A stretch of 64,000 bases of DNA from positions 1,426,001 to 1,490,000 of the forward strand of contig NZ_QYYG01000001.1 of the NCBI RefSeq assembly GCF_003591175.1, written 5' to 3'. Shown here in pieces: positions 24,629-34,478 of the stretch; the stretch's first letter is position 1, and each line of letters opens with the position of its first letter. Source of the DNA: Serratia inhibens (lineage in GTDB: Bacteria > Pseudomonadota > Gammaproteobacteria > Enterobacterales > Enterobacteriaceae). The notes below the pieces were generated by a model, which saw only the letters and a list, made by a program, of their open reading frames with translations, had not been told where the DNA came from and searched no databases. The position numbers and the translations under genes were made by a program.

Positions 24629-24653
24629 AAAACATGAGTAATACTCACATTTT
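24629..24653. promoter_or_regulatory. Operator in the TetR / NmrA-like divergent region
   Basis: AAAACATGAGTA, a central A, then TACTCACATTTT: two 12-base inverted half-sites with two mismatches. The centre (TGAGTA-A-TACTCA) is perfect. It lies 12 bp before the NmrA-like start and 62 bp from the TetR start. Confidence 0.75.
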
Positions 24654-24664
24654 GGAGATGAACG

Positions 24665-25504
24665 ATGGATAACAGCGATATGACCTCACCGATACTGGTT
24701 TTAGGTGCTACCGGTAAAACCGGCAGCCGTGTAGCGGCGCGTTTGCAACAGCAAGGCGTGGCAATACGCGCCGGCCATCGTGGCGCCGCCATTCCTTTTG
24801 ACTGGGAGGACAGCGACAGTTGGCAACCGGCCTTACAGGATGTGAAAAAGGTGTATCTCAGCTTCCAACCCGATCTGGCCGTGCCGGGCGCCATCGACAC
24901 CGTTGAACGTTTTTGCCGACAGGCGGTAACGGGCGGTGTGCAAAAGATCGTGTTGCTCAGCGGGCGCGGAGAAGACGAAGCTCGCCAGGCAGAAGAAGTG
25001 GTAGAGCGCAGCGGCGCGGACTGGACGATATTGCGCGCCAGCTGGTTTATGCAAAACTTCAGCGAAAGCTTTATTCTCGATGAGCTGCTGAACGGCACGG
25101 TTTATTTGCCGCCGGGTGAAATTCCAGAACCCTTTATTGATGCCGACGATATCGCCGACGCTGCGGTCGCCGCTCTCACCCAACCCGGCCACAGCAATGC
25201 TGTGTATGAGTTAACCGGCCCGCGACTGATGACGTTTGAACAAGCCATTAGCGAGATTGCCGCTGCCAGCGGACGCGAGATTCTCTATCGGCAGGTGCCG
25301 ATAGCCGATTACGTCGGTTATCTGCGCGAGGCGCAATTGCCGGAGGAGATGGTCAGCTTGCTGGAGTATTTATTCAGTACGGTGCTGGACGGACGCAATG
25401 CGTCACTGACCGACGGCGTCCAGCGCAGCCTTGGGCGTCCGGCGCGCGATTTCAGCGCCTATGCCACCGACACCGCAACCCGCGGTATTTGGCAACCGCG
25501 CTAA
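24665..25504 (+). CDS. NAD(P)-binding NmrA-like oxidoreductase
   Basis: 279 residues. Rossmann motif ILVLGATGKTGSRVAARL is near residue 10, KIVLLSGRGEDEARQAEE in the middle, and the ILRASWFMQNF and FIDADDIADAAVAAL motifs of NmrA/QOR2-type proteins. It lacks the SDR Tyr-x-x-x-Lys pair, so it may be a quinone reductase-like or a redox-sensing protein. Control by the divergent TetR regulator is likely. Confidence 0.85.
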   Translation: MDNSDMTSPILVLGATGKTGSRVAARLQQQGVAIRAGHRGAAIPFDWEDSDSWQPALQDVKKVYLSFQPDLAVPGAIDTVERFCRQAVTGGVQKIVLLSGRGEDEARQAEEVVERSGADWTILRASWFMQNFSESFILDELLNGTVYLPPGEIPEPFIDADDIADAAVAALTQPGHSNAVYELTGPRLMTFEQAISEIAAASGREILYRQVPIADYVGYLREAQLPEEMVSLLEYLFSTVLDGRNASLTDGVQRSLGRPARDFSAYATDTATRGIWQPR

Positions 25505-25512
25505 TCGGATGC

Positions 25513-25543
25513 TGGCCGCCTCACGGCGGCCATTTTCTTTTTG
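25513..25543 (+). terminator. Terminator of the NmrA-like gene
   Basis: TGGCCGCC and GGCGGCCA around TCAC, followed by TTTTCTTTTTG, 9 bp past the stop. Confidence 0.9.
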
Positions 25544-25938
25544 TTACCGGCCACGCTTTGCAATTGATCGTTAAATATTGTGTGATAAGGCAATATCGTT
25601 TAAATCGGCGACAATTAAACCCTGCTAATTCAGCGGTTATATTTAGCCCGCAATAATAAATGAATTATTCCGGCCTATATTTCTCTTTTTTTAGTTACAA
25701 AAGTAGTTTTTAACATTCTCGCAAACAATAATATCCCCTCAGTAACCTGAGTTGAACAATCCGCCTCCAGATGGCCTGTAATAATCCACTTTTCGTTAAA
25801 GAAAACTATTAACAAAAAGACATTATCACTGCAATTCGGCTCATGCCGGGCGGTCTGTTTTGACTTATTTCCAGGGTAACTCCCGATAAATTCTTTCACC
25901 TGCAATGAGTAGAATTTACACATAAGAGATTTGATTTA
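25544..25938. other. mqo upstream region
   Basis: About 395 bp with AT-rich stretches. A leftward 82-codon frame (25675-25923) starts at ATG but has no ribosome site and a composition unlike real genes here; I do not accept it. The region presumably carries the mqo promoter. Confidence 0.5.
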
Positions 25939-27516
25939 ATGAGAAAATTACTCGTCCTGATCTTCTGTCTGAATCTGTTCGGCGTCACGCAACAGGCTGC
26001 AGCAGAAGAGAATAAGACCGTCGATGTGGTACTGATTGGCGGCGGTATCATGAGCGCCACCCTGGGGACTTACCTGCATGAGCTGGAGCCGAACTGGTCC
26101 ATCGACATGTATGAGCGCATGAGCGGCGTTGCGGAAGAAAGTTCCAACGGCTGGAATAATGCCGGTACCGGCCACTCCGCTTTCGCCGAAATGAACTACA
26201 CCCCAGAGAAAGAAGACGGCACCATTGATATCAGCAAAGCCGTGGTGGTTAACGAGTCTTTTGAGATTTCTCGTCAGTTCTGGTCTTATCAGGTAAAACA
26301 TAACGTCCTGAAAGATCCAAAATCCTTTATTAACAGCGTGCCGCACATGAGCTTTGTCTGGGGTGACGATAACGTCAACTTCCTGCGCAAACGCTATGCG
26401 GCACTGCAGCACAGCACCCTGTTCCGTGGGATGGAATACTCCGAAGACCCCAACCAGATTAAACAGTGGGCGCCGCTGGTGATGAACGGCCGCGATCCGG
26501 CGCAGAAAATTGCCGCGACCCGCATGCCGCTGGGTACCGACGTCAACTTTGGCGTGATCACCCATCAACTGGTGGATACGCTGACCAAAAATCCTAACTT
26601 CAAGCTGAACCTGAGCCATGAAGTGCGCGACATCAAACGCAACGCCGACAACACCTGGCGCGTAACCGTGGCCGATCTGAACCGTGACGGTAAAGAAACC
26701 ACCGTTAACGCCAAATTCGTGTTTATCGGTGCAGGCGGCGCATCCCTGACGCTGCTGCAGAAATCCGGCATTCCTGAAGCCGACGGCTACGGCGGCTTCC
26801 CGGTCGGCGGCCAGTTCCTGGTGACCAGCAACCCGGAAGTGGCGAATCAGCATCTGGCCAAGGTTTACGGTCTGGCCAGCGTAGGTTCGCCGCCAATGTC
26901 GGTTCCGCACCTGGATACCCGCATGCTGGATGGCAAGCGCGTCGTGCTGTTCGGGCCATTCGCCACCTTCTCCAGCAAGTTCCTGAAAAACGGTTCGCTG
27001 TTCGATCTGCTGCACTCGCTGAGCACGTCTAACCTGATGCCGATGACCCACGTCGGGCTGGATAACTTCGACCTGGTGAAATACCTGGTTGGCCAGTTGA
27101 TGATGAACGACGATGACCGTTTCGCTGCGCTGAAAGAGTACTTCCCTGAGGCCAAACAGGCCGACTGGAAGCTGTGGACCGCTGGCCAACGCGTGCAGAT
27201 CATCAAGAAAGATGATGAGAAAGGCGGCGTGTTGCAGTTCGGCACCGAAGTGGTCAGCTCCGAGGACGGCAGCATCGCCGCCCTGCTCGGCGCATCACCG
27301 GGTGCCTCTACCGCTGCGCCAATCATGCTGCACCTGATGGAAAAAGTGTTCAAAGATAAAGTGGCGACGCCGGAATGGCAGAGCAAGCTGAAAGAGATCA
27401 TTCCATCCTATGGTCACAAGCTGAACGGCGATATTGAAATGACCAACAAGATCCGCGGCTACACCAGCAGCGTCTTGCAGTTGGACTATATCGAAGTGAA
27501 GCCGGAAACCAACTGA
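25939..27516 (+). CDS. mqo: Malate:quinone oxidoreductase
   Basis: 525 residues (E. coli 548). FAD-binding [17 protein letters not shown] near residue 30, [52 protein letters not shown], and the C-terminal [15 protein letters not shown]. Oxidises malate to oxaloacetate and passes electrons to quinone at the membrane. The N-terminus ([23 protein letters not shown]) looks like a signal sequence or membrane anchor, as in E. coli Mqo. Confidence 0.96.
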   Translation: MRKLLVLIFCLNLFGVTQQAAAEENKTVDVVLIGGGIMSATLGTYLHELEPNWSIDMYERMSGVAEESSNGWNNAGTGHSAFAEMNYTPEKEDGTIDISKAVVVNESFEISRQFWSYQVKHNVLKDPKSFINSVPHMSFVWGDDNVNFLRKRYAALQHSTLFRGMEYSEDPNQIKQWAPLVMNGRDPAQKIAATRMPLGTDVNFGVITHQLVDTLTKNPNFKLNLSHEVRDIKRNADNTWRVTVADLNRDGKETTVNAKFVFIGAGGASLTLLQKSGIPEADGYGGFPVGGQFLVTSNPEVANQHLAKVYGLASVGSPPMSVPHLDTRMLDGKRVVLFGPFATFSSKFLKNGSLFDLLHSLSTSNLMPMTHVGLDNFDLVKYLVGQLMMNDDDRFAALKEYFPEAKQADWKLWTAGQRVQIIKKDDEKGGVLQFGTEVVSSEDGSIAALLGASPGASTAAPIMLHLMEKVFKDKVATPEWQSKLKEIIPSYGHKLNGDIEMTNKIRGYTSSVLQLDYIEVKPETN

Positions 27517-27540
27517 CCGACGTTTGTTCTCCCTTCCATC

Positions 27541-27566
27541 AAGGCCGCCTCGCGCGGCCTTTTTTG
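27541..27566 (+). terminator. Terminator of mqo
   Basis: AAGGCCGC, loop CTCGC, GCGGCC, followed by TTTTTTG, 24 bp after the mqo stop. Confidence 0.92.
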
Positions 27567-27720
27567 TTTCCCCACGGCTGGGAAAGCACTTTTAGCCACC
27601 TTTAGCCCCCCAGTTAACACTTGCGTAACCCGATTCCGCGGCCTATTATCAAAGAACTAACTTGGATAATTACTCTTACCTACTGTGACCTGAATGCCGT
27701 ACCGCGGGAGAACTTAAACA

Positions 27721-28179
27721 ATGGATCGCGTCAATATCATTCACGATTTGCTGAACTGGATTGAAACTCACCTGGATCAACCGCTGCTGTTGGACAACGT
27801 GGCGGCGAAGTCAGGCTACTCCAAATGGCACCTGCAAAGGATGTTCCGCAGCACCACCGGCCATGCGCTGGGCAGCTATATCCGCGAGCGTCGCCTGTCA
27901 CAGGCTGCGCAGGCGCTGCGTTCGACCCCACGCCCTATTCTCGACATCGCACTGCAGTTCCATTTTGATTCCCAACCGTCATTTTCACGCGCGTTTAAAA
28001 AACAGTTCGGCAAAACGCCGGCGGTGTATCGCCGCACTACGCGCTGGGACGTGGTGGAAATGCGTCCGCAACCCATAGCGCCGCTGAACGGGCACCGGCA
28101 CGAGTCGCCGGGCGTGCATTTATGGTATGCGGGGAAATGCGTGGATAGCGCCTGCACTCATTGGATGGGCCTGCGCTGA
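27721..28179 (+). CDS. AraC/XylS-family activator of the MarA/SoxS/RamA type
   Basis: 152 residues. Two helix-turn-helix units: VAAKSGYSKWHLQRMFRSTTG near 30-50 and FHFDSQPSFSRAFKKQFGKTPAVYR near 80-105. The lead DLLNWIETHLDQPLLLDNVA is very close to SoxS and MarA, which switch on efflux and stress genes. A C-terminal tail of about 40 residues (NGHRHESPGVHLWYAG) exceeds those proteins (107-129 aa). The upstream 200 bp probably holds the promoter; no regulator partner is adjacent. Confidence 0.87.
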   Translation: MDRVNIIHDLLNWIETHLDQPLLLDNVAAKSGYSKWHLQRMFRSTTGHALGSYIRERRLSQAAQALRSTPRPILDIALQFHFDSQPSFSRAFKKQFGKTPAVYRRTTRWDVVEMRPQPIAPLNGHRHESPGVHLWYAGKCVDSACTHWMGLR

Positions 28180-28193
28180 GGCGACTAAAAAGC

Positions 28194-28226
28194 AAAAAGC
28201 CAATGGGCAACCCCATTGGCTTTTTT
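28194..28226. terminator. Bidirectional terminator between activator gene and fim operon
   Basis: AAAAAGCCAATGGG and CCCATTGGCTTTTT form a 14-bp stem with a short loop, ending both the rightward activator gene and the leftward fimbrial operon. Confidence 0.93.
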
Positions 28227-28240
28227 AATGCCCGCAATAC

Positions 28241-29281
28241 TCAGTTGTATTCGATGGTAAAGGTTGCGGTCGACTTGATATTGCCGCCTTTGATCGTGGT
28301 ACCGGTACGGTAGTAACGGGCTTTCAACGGCAGGGTCAGGGTGTTGGCCTGGTTTGGCACGGTACGGCCGGCATTGACCGCATCGCCATTCTTGATAGGT
28401 TGCGTCGTGGTGCCCGTCAACAGCTGCACGGCAACGCCGGAGGCCGTATTGGCACCGGGCTGCGATTTGATCACGCCTGGCGCATTGGAGGTATCCTGAT
28501 CGTAATTGAAACGCACATTCACAATCCCCTGCCCGGCACTGCCCGGCAGCAGATCTTCACCGACGCCGCCAACGCAGTTAATGTTGATATCAAACGCTTT
28601 TTCACCCTGGGTTGAGCCAACGCCGCCAAAAGAGGCGGCCGTAACGCTGTCCAGATTGACCACCTTGTCCTTTGAGCCACTGTCGACGTTACAGGTTGAG
28701 GTGACAATCGTCAGGCTGTTGGCGTCGACAATCGATTGCAGCAAGGGCAACCCAGGACCGCTACCATCCATATAATAGTTGGTATATAACCCGGTTGTCA
28801 GTTGGCCGGTGCCTGTCTGAGCCGCCGTTTTCACCACATCGATCTTGAAGTAACCGCCGTTCAGGTTAACGGTCGTGTTCCCGCCCAGCCGTAAGGTATG
28901 CGGGTAAAAGGTGCTGATCGATCCTGCTTCACGATACAAACGGATGCCAATTCCCGGAATATTGGTGCTCCAGACGTTGGTCAGAGTAGAGCGGCTCCCC
29001 TGCAATATCTGGCCGATGGCGCTACCGCCACTGCTGTTGCAACGACCGATACCGTTCACGGCATTAATCGGGAACTGGCCGGTGACCAGGGTATCACCGA
29101 CCTGGCTGCCAGGCGTGACCAGCACGCGTCCGAGCTTCATATTGATCACCTGAGCCTTGTAACCGCTGTTGACCGTACAGCTGGCGTAAGCGCTCTGACC
29201 GGCGGCCATCAACACGCCGAACAGCGCCAACCGTTGAACCGCCGTTTTGTTCAGCGAAAGAACACGCGTTAATTTCATCAT
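28241..29281 (-). CDS. Type 1 fimbrial tip adhesin, FimH-like
   Basis: 346 residues. Signal peptide ends near SAYAS; an N-terminal lectin-like domain (SCTVNSG...) of about 150 residues is followed by a pilin domain starting TSTCNVDSGSKDKVVNLD and ending in the FTIEYN donor-strand partner. The ATGA overlap with the usher stop shows coupling. It is the last gene of the operon. Which sugar it binds is unknown; the lectin half is diverged. Confidence 0.85.
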   Translation of the reverse strand: MMKLTRVLSLNKTAVQRLALFGVLMAAGQSAYASCTVNSGYKAQVINMKLGRVLVTPGSQVGDTLVTGQFPINAVNGIGRCNSSGGSAIGQILQGSRSTLTNVWSTNIPGIGIRLYREAGSISTFYPHTLRLGGNTTVNLNGGYFKIDVVKTAAQTGTGQLTTGLYTNYYMDGSGPGLPLLQSIVDANSLTIVTSTCNVDSGSKDKVVNLDSVTAASFGGVGSTQGEKAFDININCVGGVGEDLLPGSAGQGIVNVRFNYDQDTSNAPGVIKSQPGANTASGVAVQLLTGTTTQPIKNGDAVNAGRTVPNQANTLTLPLKARYYRTGTTIKGGNIKSTATFTIEYN

Positions 29282-31836
29282 TTGCAACTCGCTTCAATAA
29301 TTTCGTAGTCAGTATTGCCCTGCGCTTTCGCGCTGTAGCTGACAGAACACTGCTGCGTCGGCTGCGTGCCCCATTTCACCTGTAACAACCCTTTTTGCGC
29401 TTCCGTACGCAAGTAGATACGGCTGCCCTGGCCAACGATGCCCACCACCTGATTGCGGGTATCCAGCACTTCCGAGCCAAATGGCAACGCATTACCGTCC
29501 GGGCCGAGGGCATGGATGATCAACGCCTGGCCTTTGATGGTCTTGAACTCCAGCCGTGCGATGGCGCCGGCGTAAGGCGCAATCTGCTGGCTGCTGCTTT
29601 CCAATTCCACATCGCGCGACATGCCGCTCGGATCGAGCGTGACGCTGGTCATGCGGTATGGCGCCACATAAGGGACCACCGCATAGCCGTTGTCATCGAT
29701 ACGCACGCCCGGCGAGTTGGTCACGATAGCCCCGGCGGCGTCCGGCGCCTCGACCAGCACCATGGTCTGGCCGCGCTGCGGCGTCATGGTCACCCCGCCG
29801 CTGTGGGCCACTACACTGCCCGATGCGCCGATCGACGACTGGCGATAATCTTTGCCATAGCTGTAAGAGCCGTTCAGCGTCGAGAACCGGCTACGGTATT
29901 CGCCGCTTACGCTGCTGTTGGTGCCGCCGGATTGATCGTTGGCCAGCGTCGCGCTGTAGCTGACGTTGTTATCTTCACCGGTAGAACCGTTGATACCCAC
30001 GCGGCTGCTGTCGTAGCCGTTATCGGTATAGCCCAGTGAACTGTTCAGGCTCAGGGTCTGCGAACCGACGCTGAACGGGATCGACAGCGTCAGGTAATAA
30101 CGGGTTTCATCGCGGTTATACATGTCCGAGGTACGCATGGCGGACAGGCCATAGGTAACGCGGCCATAATAGTTGTTATAACCCACCTGATATTGCTTGG
30201 TGCTGCCGCCCCGGTTCCAGTAATCGCGAACCGAACCAGTGATATACAAAGAGCCGAAGTTATCGCCCAGCCCCTGATTCAGGGTCAGCTGGTATTCGCT
30301 GCGCTGGCGGTTAACGGCGTCGGCGCTCAGGTTCTTGCGTTCGTTGTCTCGCGAGTAAACGGCGTCACGCAACGAAAGGTAACCGGAGGTGGAATAGCGA
30401 TAAGCGGCGATGGTGAAGTTGGTGTTGGTTTCAGTCATCAACTTGCTGTAGCTGAGCTTATAACTCTGGCCGGATTGGTCGCCCTGCTTCAGGCGGGTAT
30501 TGGCCTGGGTCACATCCAGAGCAAAGGCACCGATCGGCGTTGCCACCGCGCTCCCCAACAGCACGGCGCTGTAACCGTCACTGGCGATAGCACCGGTGTA
30601 ACCGGTGATGATATTGGTGAACCCGCGCTGATAAGTCGCCTGGAACATATCGGGTTCCTTGCTCAAATTATCATCGCGTACTCGGCCGGCGGTCAGGGCA
30701 TAACGCTGGATCCCCGGGCGCAACATCTGCGCTACCGAAGCGTAAGGCACGCTGAACTGACGCTTGCTGCCGTCGGCCTCGTTGACGGTGACGTCCAAAT
30801 CGCCGCCGTAACCGGTAGGGTAAAGATCGTTAATCACGAATTCACCCGGGGCAACGGTAGTCTGGTAGATCAACTGGTTATTCTGACGGATCTCCACCAG
30901 CGCGTTACTTTGCGCCACGCCGCGCACCACGGGCGCATAGCCGTTCAGAGAGTCAGGCAGCATGCGGTCATCCGTCGCGACCTGCACGCCGCGAAAACCG
31001 ATAGAATCAAAGAACTCGCCGCTGGTATAGGTATCGCCCAACGTCAGCATGCCGCGCACGGCCGGGATGGCGCGCTGTGCGTAAGTGGCGGTGTTTTGCC
31101 AATGGGTGCTTTCGTTGGAGCGCCAGTTGACGTTAGAGTCGTGGCGCAACTGCCAACCGGCCACGTTTAACCCGGCGTTCAGAGTCAGGTAGGCATTGGT
31201 TGAATCCGCGCTGCTGCCGTTGGCGGAACTGTGGGTATTAAAGGCATTAAAATTATACGACAGGCTGCCGGCGGTAATGCCGCGATCCCAGAATTTCGGG
31301 TCAACGTAACCACGCGCACTGCGGCGCAGCGACGCCTGCGGGATACTGATATCCATACGCAGCGAACTGGTATCAAGGCGGTAATAGGCTTCCGGCACCC
31401 ACTGCGACAGGCTCTTACAGGTATCGGTATTGACCGACGGATCGCTGCTCAACGCCGCAGTATCCACACCGAATTCATCCAGCGACAGCAGAGAAAAACA
31501 GGTATCGGCACTGTTTTTACCCGGCACGTTTTTGAAATCGATACTTTTTTTGCCTTTCCACTCGCCGTTAACGTAAACATCAAGCGAGTATTTGCCTGCC
31601 AGAATAGGGTTACCGTCGCGGAAACGCGAAAGATCGACCCCTTGCGCCTCCCCAATCAGGAAGCTGCTGTTGAAGGTCGCTTCAACCGGTGCAGTGGGCT
31701 TTTTGCTGTCGGCAGCGATTTCCGCCCGGGCAAAGCCGGGGGCAGCCAGGAAAAGCGCGCCACCGGTCAACAACAGAATCGATTTATAGTTAAATAGCGC
31801 CAGTTTAACGGCCGCGGAGATAGGCAACTCTTTCAT
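29278..31836 (-). CDS. Fimbrial outer-membrane usher
   Basis: 852 residues from MKELPISAAVKLALF (25 codons inside the longest frame, GGAA ribosome site). Signal sequence to ARA; N-terminal chaperone-binding domain FNSSFLIGEAQGVDLSRF; 24-strand barrel with plug and the NDLYPTGYGGDLDVTVNEADGS region; two C-terminal domains ending with paired cysteines (QCSVSY, EASCK). It assembles and exports the pilus subunits. Serratia literature calls this gene fimC. Confidence 0.94.
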   Translation of the reverse strand: MKELPISAAVKLALFNYKSILLLTGGALFLAAPGFARAEIAADSKKPTAPVEATFNSSFLIGEAQGVDLSRFRDGNPILAGKYSLDVYVNGEWKGKKSIDFKNVPGKNSADTCFSLLSLDEFGVDTAALSSDPSVNTDTCKSLSQWVPEAYYRLDTSSLRMDISIPQASLRRSARGYVDPKFWDRGITAGSLSYNFNAFNTHSSANGSSADSTNAYLTLNAGLNVAGWQLRHDSNVNWRSNESTHWQNTATYAQRAIPAVRGMLTLGDTYTSGEFFDSIGFRGVQVATDDRMLPDSLNGYAPVVRGVAQSNALVEIRQNNQLIYQTTVAPGEFVINDLYPTGYGGDLDVTVNEADGSKRQFSVPYASVAQMLRPGIQRYALTAGRVRDDNLSKEPDMFQATYQRGFTNIITGYTGAIASDGYSAVLLGSAVATPIGAFALDVTQANTRLKQGDQSGQSYKLSYSKLMTETNTNFTIAAYRYSTSGYLSLRDAVYSRDNERKNLSADAVNRQRSEYQLTLNQGLGDNFGSLYITGSVRDYWNRGGSTKQYQVGYNNYYGRVTYGLSAMRTSDMYNRDETRYYLTLSIPFSVGSQTLSLNSSLGYTDNGYDSSRVGINGSTGEDNNVSYSATLANDQSGGTNSSVSGEYRSRFSTLNGSYSYGKDYRQSSIGASGSVVAHSGGVTMTPQRGQTMVLVEAPDAAGAIVTNSPGVRIDDNGYAVVPYVAPYRMTSVTLDPSGMSRDVELESSSQQIAPYAGAIARLEFKTIKGQALIIHALGPDGNALPFGSEVLDTRNQVVGIVGQGSRIYLRTEAQKGLLQVKWGTQPTQQCSVSYSAKAQGNTDYEIIEASCK

Positions 31837-31914
31837 ATAAAAGCATTCCTTTACCAAATTAAGCTCACCCCGCCGACAGCTTGCGCTCTGGGATATGAGT
31901 CTCTCTTCCAAGAG

Positions 31915-32643
31915 TTACTTTTGCTTATTCTTAGTGCGGGACACGCGTCCGCCAAAATCGTTGATGGTGGTAAATGCAACGTCCGCAATGCGCGAGCTGT
32001 CACCGGAAAACGACAGCGTTTTTTCCTGGCCTGGGGCCAGCATGTCGCCGTGTGGCGCCAACGGCACTTTCTTCTGGTTGACGACGGCATTGATTTCAGT
32101 GAACGACACGTAATACGGCGTTGGGTTTTTCACGCTGACGCCGGCGCCGCTAAAGCGCCACTGCAGTTTTTCAGGCGCATCGTTCGCTTCGCCAGTCAGG
32201 CCGGCCGGACGATACAGCAGTTTGACGCGGGTGCGGAAAGCCACCTGTAAAAAGTTCTCAGGCGTGCTGTTGTTTGCCCCGGTCGGCGCAGGAGGGATCT
32301 CCAGTACGTTCAACCAGAACAGGGATTCTTTGTCTTGTGCCAATGCTGACGTGGTCAGGGAAACACGCAGCGCCTGGCCGGTCGCCGGTTCAACACGGCT
32401 GATTGGCGGGGAAACGATAAACGGCGCCTTGCTGTTCTCTGGCGTGGTTTTCGCATCGCCTTCGTCAATCCAGGATTGGACCAATGCCGGTGAAGTTCCA
32501 TTATTTGATAATTGGACGGTAACTTCCCGTTGTTTTCCCGGATAAATAATACGCGTACCGTTAATGATGACACTGGAAAAAACGCTGCTGCTGAATAGCG
32601 TGGCGATCAGCAATACACTGTATTTTTTAAATGAATTTTTCAT
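31915..32643 (-). CDS. Periplasmic fimbrial chaperone
   Basis: 242 residues. Signal peptide to SSVFS; PapD-like domain with VIINGTRIIYPGKQREVTVQLSNNG, the FWLNVLEIPP signature and RVKLLYRPAGL with the conserved subunit-binding Arg/Lys region. Delivers subunits to the usher by donor-strand complementation. There is a 65-bp gap from fimA. Named fimB in some Serratia strains. Confidence 0.93.
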   Translation of the reverse strand: MKNSFKKYSVLLIATLFSSSVFSSVIINGTRIIYPGKQREVTVQLSNNGTSPALVQSWIDEGDAKTTPENSKAPFIVSPPISRVEPATGQALRVSLTTSALAQDKESLFWLNVLEIPPAPTGANNSTPENFLQVAFRTRVKLLYRPAGLTGEANDAPEKLQWRFSGAGVSVKNPTPYYVSFTEINAVVNQKKVPLAPHGDMLAPGQEKTLSFSGDSSRIADVAFTTINDFGGRVSRTKNKQK

Positions 32644-32708
32644 TATTTTATCACTAGGGTAGGGAAAAGCGGCGGGAGTATTATCCCCCGCCCGAATAAG
32701 AATATGAC

Positions 32709-33266
32709 TTATTGGTAAATGATGGTGTACTGAACGCTTGAAGTCACATCACCAGCGCCGGCAGCATTGGTCGCGTAATATTCAGCGTAGTAGTTCAGGT
32801 CAGCAGAATCGCCTTCGTTAGCAACGGTAACCCACTGAGAGTTATTCTGTGCGCCATTGGTGCCGGCTGCCAGAATTGGCAGGAACTGGTTGTTGCTACC
32901 CAGCAACTGAATTTGCACGTTGGTCGCTGCATCAGTCTGCGCCTGGTTGTTCAGACGGCCAGTGTTGAAATCAACCGTTGCGCCTGGTTCGAAATAAGTG
33001 GCTACCTGGCCTTTAGAACATTGGGTCAGGTTGATTGCAAATGGCGTACGGCCGGCAGTCGCGCTCTGAGTTGCCAGAGTTGAAGCAGAAACGGTTGGCA
33101 GAGTTACGGTGAAGTCTTTACCGCCTGGGGTGCTGATAGTACAAGTCTGGTCAGTCACTTTACCGTTGAAAGTAATAGTACCGTCAGCCGCTTGTGCAGA
33201 GAAAGAAGAAATAGTCGCGGCGCTTGCAGCCAATGCCAATACGGCAGACAGTTTAGAAATTTTCAT
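32709..33266 (-). CDS. fimA: Major type 1 fimbrial subunit FimA
   Basis: 185 residues. Signal peptide MKISKLSAVLALAASAATIS ending at AQA; donor strand ADGTITFNGKVTDQTC, cysteines at TDQTC and NLTQCSKG, C-terminal SSVQYTIIYQ. This is the pilus rod protein, first gene of a four-gene operon. A long untranslated leader follows from the 473-bp gap upstream. Confidence 0.94.
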   Translation of the reverse strand: MKISKLSAVLALAASAATISSFSAQAADGTITFNGKVTDQTCTISTPGGKDFTVTLPTVSASTLATQSATAGRTPFAINLTQCSKGQVATYFEPGATVDFNTGRLNNQAQTDAATNVQIQLLGSNNQFLPILAAGTNGAQNNSQWVTVANEGDSADLNYYAEYYATNAAGAGDVTSSVQYTIIYQ

Positions 33267-33739
33267 ATTTAGACTCTCGATGAATTAATACAACTATTAA
33301 GTACATTCAGCGATGCTACTCCTTGTCAGGAATGAAGCCCCGATGAATCCATTGCCCGGCGAAATATAGACTAGGCATATTCTTATTGTTAAATCGTTTA
33401 TAACATTCATATCCCACTCCTTGATAGGAAAAAACTATCAACAAATACCTATCGATCGATGTTGACGATTTAACTGAATAGGAATAATCTGTGTTTTGAA
33501 AAGCCAGGCAGTGCAACATTTTACTTTAAGTCATGATTATCAGGATATTATCCTGTAAATTTACATTTAGTTACCTTTGAAATCATTTGGACTTCACGAC
33601 AAATTGCGCGTTTAATGGTCTGCAAGCACCCTGACACGTCCCGGTGACGATAAATAAGATAATTACCAATAAACAGCCTGTTTTTAATTTTTTTATCTTT
33701 AAAAAACAAACAGTTGTATATCAATCAAGGGATTGAGGA
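33267..33739. other. Regulatory region between fimA and the EAL gene
   Basis: No credible gene; a leftward 67-codon frame (33316-33519) lacks a ribosome site. Several palindromes are present: TTGATAG/CTATCAA (about 33420-33440), ATCGATCGAT (near 33451) and CAGGATATTATCCTG (33541-33555). No pair of long inverted repeats flanking the promoter was seen, so a FimS-type phase switch is not supported. Control by the EAL and LuxR-type neighbours is plausible. Confidence 0.6.
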
Positions 33740-34456
33740 ATGAGCAGTTCTTTTAGAGCGAAAAATAACGGAATTAATTACGTTTTCCAGCCAATGTTCG
33801 GAAAATCCGGACAATTGCTGGCCGTTGAATGCTTATCCCGATTCACTTTCAATAGCGAATACGCTCATTTCTCCCCTGAACAGTTTTTTCGATCTGCCGA
33901 TAGCGCCACCCGAATTGAGATTCTGTTAGAACAAGTCAGTCTGATAGAAAAATATAATCACTGGTTTCGCGATAATCAGGTTATCGCCACATTGAACGTG
34001 GACGATCATTCTCTGAGATCGCTGGCCAACGACCATTTTGCAGAAAGAATTCGCGCCACTCATTGTATTCATTTTGAAATCAGCGAGAACTCAACCCGGT
34101 TGGTAAAAGATCGGGTTCATGGCGATCCTTCGCTGAAAAGTTATTCATTTTGGCTGGATGATTTTGGTTCTGGTTACGCCGGTTTTTCCGCGTTGTATAA
34201 CAGCCAGTTCCGCTTCGTTAAGCTCGACCGTTTTTTGTTATGGGATTTTATGAAAAAGTCCGGCGGCGATGGCTTAATGCGCGCTTTATTGCGTTTTTTT
34301 TACCTTAATCATTACAAGGTAATCATCGAAGGAGTTGAAACTCCCGACCATAAAAAATGGCTGGACGAAATGCCATATTACGCACTGCAGGGAAAGCTGT
34401 GGAAGGAATCCGACATCAAGGATTTGAACTCGCTTCTTACAGCGGAATACTTTTAA
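33740..34456 (+). CDS. EAL-domain protein, possible c-di-GMP phosphodiesterase or regulator
   Basis: 238 residues, a bare EAL domain without sensor. Motifs in order: VECLSRF (replacing EAL), ATLNVDD, HFEISEN, WLDDFGSGYAGF, FVKLDRFL, IIEGVETP, LQGKLW. All charged residues used for magnesium and catalysis appear kept (E, N, E, DD, K, E, Q), so activity is possible despite ECL. Divergent from the fim operon; likely tunes fimbriae or motility. Confidence 0.88.
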   Translation: MSSSFRAKNNGINYVFQPMFGKSGQLLAVECLSRFTFNSEYAHFSPEQFFRSADSATRIEILLEQVSLIEKYNHWFRDNQVIATLNVDDHSLRSLANDHFAERIRATHCIHFEISENSTRLVKDRVHGDPSLKSYSFWLDDFGSGYAGFSALYNSQFRFVKLDRFLLWDFMKKSGGDGLMRALLRFFYLNHYKVIIEGVETPDHKKWLDEMPYYALQGKLWKESDIKDLNSLLTAEYF

Positions 34457-34478
34457 CTCATTATTGGTATCTGCCATT

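Noticed and set aside
25675-25923. 82-codon leftward frame upstream of mqo
   Set aside because: ATG has no ribosome site and the protein has no recognisable features; it covers the expected promoter.
33316-33519. 67-codon leftward frame in the fimA leader
   Set aside because: No ribosome site or similarity and lies in the untranslated control region.
33267-33739. Invertible fimS-like switch at fimA
   Set aside because: Only short separate palindromes occur; no pair of matching inverted repeats encloses the promoter and no FimB/FimE recombinase adjoins.
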